A stretch of DNA of 40,475 bases, from positions 1 to 40,475 of the forward strand of contig JAPLSP010000493.1 in assembly GCA_026398575.1 (NCBI GenBank), read 5' to 3'. This stretch comes from Candidatus Sumerlaeota bacterium (GTDB lineage: Bacteria; Sumerlaeota; Sumerlaeia; JADFCT01). Below are positions 25,433 through 32,367 of this stretch, one piece after another. Numbering within the stretch: the stretch's first letter is position 1; every line of letters starts with the position of its first letter. The notes beneath the pieces were generated by a model. The model was not told where the DNA came from. It saw nothing but the letters and a program-made list of their open reading frames with translations, and did no database searches. The position numbers were made by a program, and so were the translations under genes.

Positions 25433-26428
25433 TCAAAGGCTGGATTGTCCATGCCACTTCTCAATCACCGCGTCCATCTGCCGGTCTTTTTCCGGAACGA
25501 TTTTTTTGCGCGTGGGATCTTCATTCAGCCATGCGACGGTTTCGCGCAGGATTTGGCGCAGCGATTTCTTTGCTTCGAATTCGGGGACGAAGCGCTTGAT
25601 CTTGGCGTTGTCGAAAACGGCGTGGTTCGACTTGTCGCCTTTCAGCGGGCCTTCGTATTCGGGAAACTCCTTGGCGATGAAATCCGTCGGGATGTGGACG
25701 ATCTCGGGCGCGCGGCCAAGCGCCAGGCCGATTTCGTAATAAATGACATTCCACGTCAGCGGCTGGTCGCTCGTGATGTGGAACGCTTCGCCGATGGTCT
25801 TCTCATTGCCTAGCAGCCCAGCCAACCCAATCGCGAAATCGGATGACGCCGTCAGCGTCCAGAGCGTCTGGCCGTCGTCTGGAACAACGACCGGGCGCCC
25901 CGCGAGGATGCGCGACGCGACGGTGAAATCCGATGACCCTCCGAACGCCGTCGGAATCCAGCCCATCCCGAGAGTATGCGAAGGCCGTACGATCGTAACC
26001 GGAAAATCCGCGCCGCAAGCCGACAGCAGCCAGCGCTCGCACTCTTCTTTGCGGCGGGCGTATTCCCAGAAGCGGTTGCCGAGCGGTGTCGTTTCCGTCA
26101 GCGGCAGTTTACCCGACGGCGGCTTCTCATAAACCGTCGTGCTGCTGATGAAGACGTATTGCCCCATTCGCCCGCGCAACGCTTGATATGCAATCTCGCA
26201 GTCTTCTTTTTTGTAGGCGATGAAATCAATCACGGCGTCGCCGCGCCACTGCGCCACCGCCGCGCAAAATCCTTCGCGATCATGCCGGTCGGCCTGAATG
26301 CGCCCATAGCCCGCTGGGATAGGGGAGCGTCCGCGCGTTACAAGCGTAACGCGATGGCCGCGCTCGCGCAGCAGCGCTGCCACGTCTGTCGAAATATTAC
26401 CGGTTCCGCCGAGAATGAGGATGTCCAC
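25433..26428 (-). CDS. NAD-dependent epimerase/dehydratase (extended SDR)
   Basis: A 331-residue Rossmann-fold protein. The NAD(P) motif is LILGGTGNIS at 4-13; the active-site region has VFISSTTVYE with Ser/Thr, and the YARRKEECE segment supplies the Tyr-x3-Lys-like position (here YxxxK: Y129 to K133). The later FHITSDQPLTWNVIYYEIG is typical of CSP41-like atypical epimerases. It starts with GTG, preceded by AAGGG. It follows the YgiT-type gene by 16 bases. It probably acts on a nucleotide sugar or another sugar substrate. Confidence 0.85.
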   Translation of the reverse strand: MDILILGGTGNISTDVAALLRERGHRVTLVTRGRSPIPAGYGRIQADRHDREGFCAAVAQWRGDAVIDFIAYKKEDCEIAYQALRGRMGQYVFISSTTVYEKPPSGKLPLTETTPLGNRFWEYARRKEECERWLLSACGADFPVTIVRPSHTLGMGWIPTAFGGSSDFTVASRILAGRPVVVPDDGQTLWTLTASSDFAIGLAGLLGNEKTIGEAFHITSDQPLTWNVIYYEIGLALGRAPEIVHIPTDFIAKEFPEYEGPLKGDKSNHAVFDNAKIKRFVPEFEAKKSLRQILRETVAWLNEDPTRKKIVPEKDRQMDAVIEKWHGQSSL

Positions 26429-26444
26429 TGATTACCCTTGTCAA

Positions 26445-26669
26445 TCAGGCGTATTCAAATAAGGGAATCACTTTTTCTGGTTTTGATTTACTGCGCATCA
26501 GTTTGTCGAGATGCCTGACTGTCTCAGTGGACAGCAGCGTGTCGCCGCAAATCGAACAGACTTCAGCTGGAACATGGTTAAAAACCAGGACATCGTTTTT
26601 ATGCCTGACCGTATGGAGGATAGTCGTGTTTTCATATTCCCCAGGGCAACCTTGAATACTGCATTTCAT
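26445..26669 (-). CDS. YgiT-type zinc-finger antitoxin-like protein
   Basis: A 74-residue protein starting MKCSIQGCPGEY, with CxxxxC and CSICG zinc-binding pairs (C3, C8, C37 and C40), then LLSTETVRHLDKLMRSK. This is the N-terminal zinc domain of MqsA/YgiT-like antitoxins. Its ATG overlaps the stop of the DUF4258 gene in an ATGA, a typical toxin-antitoxin arrangement. The start has AAGGAGG at good spacing, which excludes the longer frame. Confidence 0.88.
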   Translation of the reverse strand: MKCSIQGCPGEYENTTILHTVRHKNDVLVFNHVPAEVCSICGDTLLSTETVRHLDKLMRSKSKPEKVIPLFEYA

Positions 26670-26998
26670 GTCGTTGGCCTCCTTTGCGTGGGTGTGACCC
26701 ATTTGGGTGGCAATGGCTCATAAACAGTAATGATGACTATGTATTCTAGCGATGTGGTGCATACGATATGCAAAGGTCTATTTTCCTTAGTTATTCCATA
26801 AATCAAGCAACATGGACCACGCTTATGTTCTGAATAATTTTCCAATACATCGCCGTTCGTAAGCGCTTCCAAGATTTCATCAGGGCCAATATTTTCATCC
26901 GCCATTTCCTGATGCGCATGAACTGTAAAGCGAACTCTCCCTTGCGTCAATCGCTCAAATACATGCGCTCTGATTGCTTCCGTTGAATGATCATCCAT
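26666..26998 (-). CDS. DUF4258 toxin-like protein
   Basis: A 110-residue protein of the DUF4258 family (RelE/MqsR-like fold), usually encoded directly before a YgiT-type zinc-finger gene. Key segments are RFTVHAHQEMADENIGPDEI and the SEHKRGPCCLIYGITKENRP strand pair. The ATG is two bases after the TAA of the beta-helix protein gene, with GGGAG inside the end of that gene, so its translation is tied to the long minus-strand transcript. The family is thought to be an mRNA interferase; this copy is untested. Confidence 0.86.
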   Translation of the reverse strand: MDDHSTEAIRAHVFERLTQGRVRFTVHAHQEMADENIGPDEILEALTNGDVLENYSEHKRGPCCLIYGITKENRPLHIVCTTSLEYIVIITVYEPLPPKWVTPTQRRPTT

Positions 26999-26999
26999 A

Positions 27000-28961
27000 T
27001 TATCTGACTCCCGCCTTGCTTACATCAATCGCCGTGATCCCCAGCGCTTTGGCAGGCGACTGCGGCGCGAACTTGACTACGCCGTTCTTATATTCCACCA
27101 GCATCGGATCGCTCAGCGAATTTTCTTTGCCAGGTTGCAGCGGCAATGATTCCTTCTTGGAATAATCCTTGAATTTCTGCGCCTCCACCTTTCCCGCCGC
27201 GCTGTAGAAAATGTTGCCTGTCATCGTCGAGACGCCGTCAATGCTTTCAATCCGGATCGCGCCGCCTGCTTGGATGATGTTCTTTTCCAGGACGTGTTCG
27301 GTGGACTTGGGAAAGGTCAGTTTCAAGTCGCCTGTGGTGATGAAGACGTTGCCTCGGATCGTATTGTTCTTGGCCATGTGGTTGTGCGAGGGACGCTCGA
27401 TGTTGACCGACAGGTTTCCCTCCACGAGGCACCCTTCGCTGCGCTCGTCGAGATAATACGCCGAGGCGCCGTAGCCGCCCGTTTCGGGGATGTCGCGGAT
27501 GAAGTTGCCGCGCAGGACGGTGTTCTTTCCCGCGAAGATATAAATGCCGCCGCCGTCGTGCAGTTCGAGCATGGCGTGATAAATCAGATTGCTCTCGACG
27601 CGCGATCCTTCGCCCGCGCCGTTGATCGCCGTGTAGGGGGTTTCGTGGATTTCATTGTGGGCAATGAGCGAGTTCTTGCCGCCGCCGAAAATCCCCATCG
27701 CGCTGGGATATGCGCGCCCGACGTCGTGAACGTGGTTGTCCGTGATCTGCGTCTGCGCGCCGCCCCACTTGACGCCGTTCGCGCCGGTGTGGTGGACGTG
27801 GCAGCGTTCGATCCGCAAACCGTCGCTATCCCACGAATTGACGCCCTGCCCGCCCACATTGAAAACCTCCAAAGCGCTCAAGCGGCAATCGCGCGTTTGC
27901 GCGAGCGAGATCGCCCCGCCGAAAGCGCCGGCGCCGAATCCGCCCGCCTTGAGTAGCGTCGTGCTGAGCGTAAACGCGATGCCTTCAATCGCGATGTCGT
28001 GCGCCGGCTTGTCCTTCGCGCCCTGCACGCGGATGATCGTCTCGACGGTTGGCGCGAGGACTTCGGCCTTCGCCATGTCTTCTCCCGGCAGCGGCCAATA
28101 AACCGCCTTCCCAGCCGCGCGGTCCAGATACCACTGCCCCGGCGTTGTCATGCCTTCGCGCAAATTCCAGACTACGTATTTCTTGACGCCGAAGGCGCCC
28201 GCCGGATGCCCGAGCGGACTCGAAAAGACGAGCGCGTGCGAAGTCGGATTCACCGCCTTGACGCCTATCATGGACTCGTCCCACATGTGATAGACCGTGA
28301 CCTCGGCGTTCTTCGGCTCGAACCATGATCCCAGGTCTTCGGGCTTGAAAAGCATCGTCGTCAATTCTTCCGAGGTTGGCTTGCGCTTCCATCCGCCGCC
28401 CGTCGTGCTCATCCACGGCACGTCGAATTTGCTCAAATGCGTGAACGTTCCCTTTTCGGGCAATCGCGCCCGCGAACACATCCGCCCATTGACGACCAGC
28501 AATCGGAAATCCCACTTGCCTGCCGCGACATCCGCCAGCGCCGCCGCCCAGAATTTATCGCCGTCCTTCTGCCATCCCGTGATGCGCCGCCCTCCGATAA
28601 ACGCCGGTTTCTCGCCCGCCGCCGCCCGCAGTGTCAGGCCATTGTCGCGCGCGTCGAGCGTCACAGTTTGACTGAAAAAATACTGCCCGCCCTGCGCAAC
28701 AATCTCGCGCGGCTTGTCCGACGGCCGTTTGCGCGCCGCATCCCGCGCTGCCTCCAGCGTAGCCAGAGGTCCGTCGCTGCCGGCGGCGTTCGGTTTCGCA
28801 ATCCGCCCGGACCAAGAGTCATTCCCTTGTTGCGAAATATAAATCAGATTGGCATTCTCTTGCGCTGCCAGATGCCGCTCCTGCGCTGAAGAGCATAATA
28901 AAAAAGCGCTTGCGAGAACAATGAATCGAAGCCATGTAGACGCAGAAGAAAATGCTACCAT
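27000..28961 (-). CDS. Secreted right-handed beta-helix protein (GH141-like)
   Basis: A 653-residue protein with a signal peptide (FIVLASAFLLCSSAQ). The mature start, NLIYISQQGNDSWSGR followed by DGPLATLEAARDAAR, is typical of GH141-like and related parallel beta-helix proteins. Residues 340-560 carry repeated coils rich in NxI, GGGIY and GNVF turns: LHDGGGIYIFAGKNTVLRGN, DERSEGCLVEGN. The family includes fucosidase and xylanase activities, so a plant- or algal-polysaccharide role is likely. The ATG has AAAGGA. It leads the minus-strand series DUF4258, YgiT, epimerase, DUF433, GH1. Confidence 0.82.
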   Translation of the reverse strand: MVAFSSASTWLRFIVLASAFLLCSSAQERHLAAQENANLIYISQQGNDSWSGRIAKPNAAGSDGPLATLEAARDAARKRPSDKPREIVAQGGQYFFSQTVTLDARDNGLTLRAAAGEKPAFIGGRRITGWQKDGDKFWAAALADVAAGKWDFRLLVVNGRMCSRARLPEKGTFTHLSKFDVPWMSTTGGGWKRKPTSEELTTMLFKPEDLGSWFEPKNAEVTVYHMWDESMIGVKAVNPTSHALVFSSPLGHPAGAFGVKKYVVWNLREGMTTPGQWYLDRAAGKAVYWPLPGEDMAKAEVLAPTVETIIRVQGAKDKPAHDIAIEGIAFTLSTTLLKAGGFGAGAFGGAISLAQTRDCRLSALEVFNVGGQGVNSWDSDGLRIERCHVHHTGANGVKWGGAQTQITDNHVHDVGRAYPSAMGIFGGGKNSLIAHNEIHETPYTAINGAGEGSRVESNLIYHAMLELHDGGGIYIFAGKNTVLRGNFIRDIPETGGYGASAYYLDERSEGCLVEGNLSVNIERPSHNHMAKNNTIRGNVFITTGDLKLTFPKSTEHVLEKNIIQAGGAIRIESIDGVSTMTGNIFYSAAGKVEAQKFKDYSKKESLPLQPGKENSLSDPMLVEYKNGVVKFAPQSPAKALGITAIDVSKAGVR

Positions 28962-29054
28962 AAATATCTTCCTTTTGAGGAGGAATTGGCAAAGCGCTCA
29001 TGCATATATGGCGCTCGATGAAAAACTATTTTGAATTAATTCGGCTCTATTGGA

Positions 29055-29318
29055 TCAGCAAAAATAGCGTTCATATTCGTCATGACCGCCAATCCAAAAC
29101 CAAGTGATGGTGTCGGCCTTTAAGATGCCCACGGCGCGATGTGAGAGCGTGATTCTTACAGACCAGATATTTTCTTCATCATTGATGCATTTGAAATGCA
29201 GGGAGGGATGGAAGGGATTTTGTGCCCACAGACGATATGCTTTGCGCGCGCCGCGCCTGGCTTCCTCGCTTAATGACCGATAAGCGGTCCAGAAAGAGGG
29301 CAAAGTTGCGGAATTCAT
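29055..29318 (-). CDS. ParE/RelE-type toxin
   Basis: An 87-residue protein of the RelE/ParE superfamily. Key segments are FWTAYRSLSEEARRGARKAY, NPFHPSLHFKCI and the C-terminal TWFWIGGHDEYERYF. Its start overlaps the upstream antitoxin's stop in an ATGA. These toxins cut mRNA at the ribosome or block gyrase; which applies cannot be told. Confidence 0.87.
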   Translation of the reverse strand: MNSATLPSFWTAYRSLSEEARRGARKAYRLWAQNPFHPSLHFKCINDEENIWSVRITLSHRAVGILKADTITWFWIGGHDEYERYFC

Positions 29319-29545
29319 AATTTGCCATAATCGAAGGGTTTCGCCAATCCGGCGGCAATTTCCTGCTTTGCACGGCGTGCGGCAGTGACCAATTGCGGTT
29401 GAGTCTTTTGGAATAGCTCATCCCACTGCATCTCCTGCTGCATTTCCTCTAGATACTCTCGGAAATGCTCGACGGCCTGTTCTTGTTTCGATTCAGGCAG
29501 AGATTCCACCATTTTTGCCAGAGTGGCGGCGGCGGTTGAAGACAT
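29315..29545 (-). CDS. Antitoxin partner of the ParE/RelE-type toxin
   Basis: A 76-residue, largely helical and charged protein (LAKMVESLPESKQEQAVEHF, then REYLEEMQQEMQWDELFQKT) ending in FDYGKL. No DNA-binding domain is obvious. It is encoded just upstream of, and overlapping, the toxin gene. A promoter is visible upstream. Confidence 0.8.
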   Translation of the reverse strand: MSSTAAATLAKMVESLPESKQEQAVEHFREYLEEMQQEMQWDELFQKTQPQLVTAARRAKQEIAAGLAKPFDYGKL

Positions 29546-29583
29546 AATCGGAAGCCTTTCTTCTCATCGTTTTCCTAAAAGGA

Positions 29584-29613
29584 ATTATATATTCTGAATT
29601 CTCTGCCAGACAA
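29584..29613 (-). promoter_or_regulatory. Promoter of the ParE/RelE-type toxin-antitoxin pair
   Basis: On the minus strand TTGTCT (29608-29613) and TATAAT (29584-29589) are spaced by 18 bases, about 40 bases before the antitoxin ATG; AGAAAGG precedes that ATG. Confidence 0.6.
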
Positions 29614-29691
29614 GTCCAAAAACAACTGTGAAAAAGCGAGCGTACGCCGAAAATTCTTCTCGAATGGGAATTGGCTATCGGACATTGGCCA

Positions 29692-30720
29692 TTAGCTGCA
29701 CTGCCCATAATTCACCGGCTGCAACGATTTCTCTTGAAAAACTTTCTGCCACTGGCCGCTCATCATTGACTTATATTCCACTTCCCAATGATACCCCACG
29801 CGCAACGGGCCGAATTCGGCGGCGATGGGCGGATCGCCCGGAAGTGGTTTGCCGGGATGGCAGCAGATTTCGAGAACGTTCGGACGCTGTCCCATCGCTC
29901 CCATCGCTCCCATCGTTCCCATCTCTCCCATATCTCCCATCTCTTCCATCATTCCCTGCGCTCTCTGCGCTTTCAGCCAGGCACGGAAGTTCTCTGCGGT
30001 GAAACGCGGGCCGTGATCCGCAACGCCCCAGAGCGCATCTGGCCAGCGCACGTTTGGGTTCGCGCGATGAAACCGGCTCCAAAACCATAGCAGCCGCGCG
30101 CGCATTGCCCCGGCGTTCCAGCGCGTCAGCGGCGTCCACTCCACCACGCGCCGCGCCCAGCGGATGCCATGCCGCTCGGCCAGTCGCAGCGCGATGGGCA
30201 TCAGGCGCGGCCAGGAATGAATATGCTTCTCGCTGTCCACGTGCGTGAGCGTGAACCCCGTCTCCAAAAGGTGTTCGATCTGCCGTCCCCATTCGAGTTC
30301 GACTTCTTTCAGATTGAGCGAGCGCGTCGCATAGCGCAGGAATAATTTTTTGTAGTTGCCGAGCAACAATCCATCCGCTCCCACCAGCGTCGGAATCTCC
30401 GACGGCGGCGAAACCGGCTTCCCGCGCAGCAGATTCAAATGAGCTCCAAAGCCCACTACAAATTGCGGATTGCGAATTGCGGATTGCGGATTCTCGGAAC
30501 TCGGAACCCGGAACTCGGAACTGGGCCTCTGCAACTCGGAACTCGGAACTCGGAACTCGGAACTCGCAAGCGCGAGCGCCTCTTTCAGGAAGGGGCCATT
30601 GGCCATCAGCGACGCGCTCGTAACAACACCCGCTGCGGCGCCATCCTCCACGGCGCGTTGAACGGCCGGATGCAGACCAAGGTCATCTACATTAATAATA
30701 AGTTTTATGGCTGGGGGCAT
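29692..30720 (-). CDS. YdjC/ChbG-family carbohydrate deacetylase with in-frame repeat inserts
   Basis: A 342-residue enzyme of the YdjC family, metal-dependent deacetylases of chito-oligosaccharides or lipid-linked sugars (HpnK is a relative). The catalytic start is IINVDDLGLHPAVQRAV with D12/D13; GAHLNLLRG gives the metal His (H94) and HVDSEKHIHSWP the third region. Between LKEALALA and VVGFGAHLNL, where relatives have a short loop, about 34 residues (53-86) are heptamer translations (SSEFRVP, AIRNPQ). Another insert near 258-280 is a run of MGEMGTMGAMGAMG. The last residues lie in a further repeat. Activity cannot be judged; all metal motifs remain. Confidence 0.85.
   Translation of the reverse strand: MPPAIKLIINVDDLGLHPAVQRAVEDGAAAGVVTSASLMANGPFLKEALALASSEFRVPSSELQRPSSEFRVPSSENPQSAIRNPQFVVGFGAHLNLLRGKPVSPPSEIPTLVGADGLLLGNYKKLFLRYATRSLNLKEVELEWGRQIEHLLETGFTLTHVDSEKHIHSWPRLMPIALRLAERHGIRWARRVVEWTPLTRWNAGAMRARLLWFWSRFHRANPNVRWPDALWGVADHGPRFTAENFRAWLKAQRAQGMMEEMGDMGEMGTMGAMGAMGQRPNVLEICCHPGKPLPGDPPIAAEFGPLRVGYHWEVEYKSMMSGQWQKVFQEKSLQPVNYGQCS
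29891..29954. repeat. CCCATCNNT nonamer array inside the YdjC-type gene
   Basis: About seven units (CCCATCGCT, CCCATCGTT, CCCATCTCT, CCCATATCT) in a row, read on the minus strand as a Met-Gly-x repeat. A 9-base unit keeps the reading frame whatever the copy number. Confidence 0.9.
30461..30566. repeat. GGATTGC and GGAACTC heptamer arrays inside the YdjC-type gene
   Basis: About five GGATTGC-type units followed by about ten GGAACTC-type units. Read on the minus strand they give AIRNPQS and SSEFRVP peptides with no stop. Three units (21 bases) keep frame; gain or loss of one or two units would shift it. Confidence 0.92.
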
Positions 30721-30813
30721 GACGGAAGCCGCCTAAGTACGTATTTTTGCGCATAAGATAGCATAAGATTATCGCGAATACCTATGCTCCAGGAATTTCA
30801 TGCGGCTTGGAGC

Positions 30814-30922
30814 GGCGCCAGCATTTGGAGTGCGGTTGCTTGCTGCCGCTTTAGCTACGCCAAGCTTATAGATCATGGAAGCAAAAGCGGCAGCAAGCGA
30901 CCGCACTCCAAATGCTGGCGCC
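30814..30922. repeat. 39-bp inverted repeat with 31-base loop
   Basis: The arms at 30814-30852 and 30884-30922 match with one mismatch (a possible GU pair); they hold GGCGCCAGCATTTGGAGTGC and CTTGCTGCCGCTTT. The element lies in the 314-base gap between the divergent YdjC-type start and the HicB-like stop; the rest of the gap holds nothing I recognise apart from a possible decayed toxin (about 30960-31034). Confidence 0.92.
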
Positions 30923-31034
30923 ACTTCTGAGCACACTGCTTTCATTCCTTCGGCAAAAATACGTGATAGTAATTCTGAATCAGAACACTAAGTAACCATA
31001 GCCAATTCGATCCCTCAATTTCCGCAGGACGTTA

Positions 31035-31217
31035 TTACAGTTCAGCAATGCGATGGACACCTGGAATGCTGCCATCCGCAATCTCTTGATAAATATCCTT
31101 CAGATTTTCTTGAAGATCCTCCAGACTTTCACCTTGTGTCATATAGTCAGGATATTCCTCCAAATATCCCAGCCACATATCCTCATTCCGCCAATAACTA
31201 TATTGAAGTGTTTTCAT
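31035..31217 (-). CDS. HicB-like antitoxin
   Basis: A 60-residue protein with the short HicB fold: MKTLQYSYWRNEDMWLGYLE, YPDYMTQGESLEDLQENLKD and IYQEIADG. No C-terminal DNA-binding domain is present, typical of the short form. Its ATG overlaps the stop of the preceding ribbon-helix-helix gene (ATGA). The HicA toxin normally encoded next to it is absent. Confidence 0.85.
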   Translation of the reverse strand: MKTLQYSYWRNEDMWLGYLEEYPDYMTQGESLEDLQENLKDIYQEIADGSIPGVHRIAEL

Positions 31218-31468
31218 TGCCATAGCTCTTTATCAATCTTACGCTGCTCCTTGATGCTGTCCATCATCTGCTGGCATTGTTGATCGTCCCAAATGCCAAA
31301 ATACTTATCCAAATCGTGATATTCAACCGGCGAAGACGAACCACTGCCAACGGCTTGGCGCAGCGTCTCCGCCGCGAAGCGATCCATGCTCATCGAACGG
31401 CGCCGGGCGGCCTTTTTCAAAAGAGCCACTGTCTCGGCATCAAGACCTCTGATAGTAATCGCTGGCAT
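31214..31468 (-). CDS. Ribbon-helix-helix antitoxin (VapB-like)
   Basis: An 84-residue protein starting MPAITIRGLDAETVALLKKA, with the RHH fold RRRSMSMDRFAAETLRQAV. The tail, YHDLDKYFGIW and then KEQRKIDKELW, matches VapB/FitA-like antitoxins that partner PIN-domain VapC toxins. Instead of VapC, a HicB-like gene follows with an ATGA overlap. An earlier ATG ten codons upstream is possible but less like the family. Confidence 0.8.
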   Translation of the reverse strand: MPAITIRGLDAETVALLKKAARRRSMSMDRFAAETLRQAVGSGSSSPVEYHDLDKYFGIWDDQQCQQMMDSIKEQRKIDKELWQ

Positions 31469-31617
31469 CGGTTTGTTTCTGTTCTCCGTGGACATCAAGC
31501 AACCAACGATTTGATGCTGGCGTTAGGCGCCATCCGATGCAAGCCAATTGCGATGTAGTCCAATATCCTTGGGAGCGCTATTCGTTTTCTGAAATCGAAA
31601 GCCGAATATCGAAGCGC

Positions 31618-32349
31618 TTACTCAAAGACATAAAAATCCCTCAGCACCCGGCGCCAAAGCCATCGCTCCGTCGCCCAAGCGGCAAAAAGTAACACCAAGT
31701 TGCTTAAAACACATCCCCAAGCACAAGCAGGAAAAGGAAAAATGCGATCCAAAGCCTGCAAAAGCCAAAACGGGCATACCGCAGTCAATGCTCCTCCAAC
31801 AAATGGGATAAGAATGCTCCATCCGGAGCGTTCGCCGCCGTGCAACTGGTTCCGAGCCAAGAGCCAGAGAACACTCCGAGCGATCAAAAGATTAATGTAT
31901 CCTATAAGCAGGCACACGAAACACCCAAGAACTTCTTCCCTGGAAGCGACACTCATGTAAAACAACATCAGCAATGCCATGAGTGGAAAGCAAACACGCA
32001 GAGGAAACAACATGCGCAAAATCGGAACATGTAGTGCTGAGACAAGGCATTCGTTCGCAGTCAAAGTCGTAATCGCCCATTCCTCGCGCCGTGCGCAATT
32101 CATAATATAGCAAATGCGCGGCGCAAACCGGCATTGAAGCCAGATTGCCCCGGAAGCGCTCGCTGCAGGCGGAAGGAGAAACACTATCTCATCCCACACA
32201 TCCACCTGAAGAGAAACCGACAGCCCATAAAGGATAGCGCACGTCAGTCCTGTTATGGCGGAATAATCCGCCACATACTGCCACCCGCTCTCGGCCACAA
32301 TTGAGCGGGTACCGAAACCCTTCTTCGACTCTTGAATCACAAAACGCAT
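31618..32349 (-). CDS. Membrane protein of unknown function
   Basis: A 243-residue protein with about six hydrophobic segments (for example ITGLTCAILYGLSVSL, VCFPLMALLMLFYMSV and VLGCFVCLLIGYINLL). The segment REEWAITTLTANECLVSALHVP resembles the coupling region of ABC-2-type permeases, but no ATPase is adjacent. It starts 18 bases after the B12 radical SAM gene and is likely co-transcribed with it. Confidence 0.6.
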   Translation of the reverse strand: MRFVIQESKKGFGTRSIVAESGWQYVADYSAITGLTCAILYGLSVSLQVDVWDEIVFLLPPAASASGAIWLQCRFAPRICYIMNCARREEWAITTLTANECLVSALHVPILRMLFPLRVCFPLMALLMLFYMSVASREEVLGCFVCLLIGYINLLIARSVLWLLARNQLHGGERSGWSILIPFVGGALTAVCPFWLLQALDRIFPFPACAWGCVLSNLVLLFAAWATERWLWRRVLRDFYVFE

Positions 32350-32367
32350 ACGTTTATGACCGGGTGA

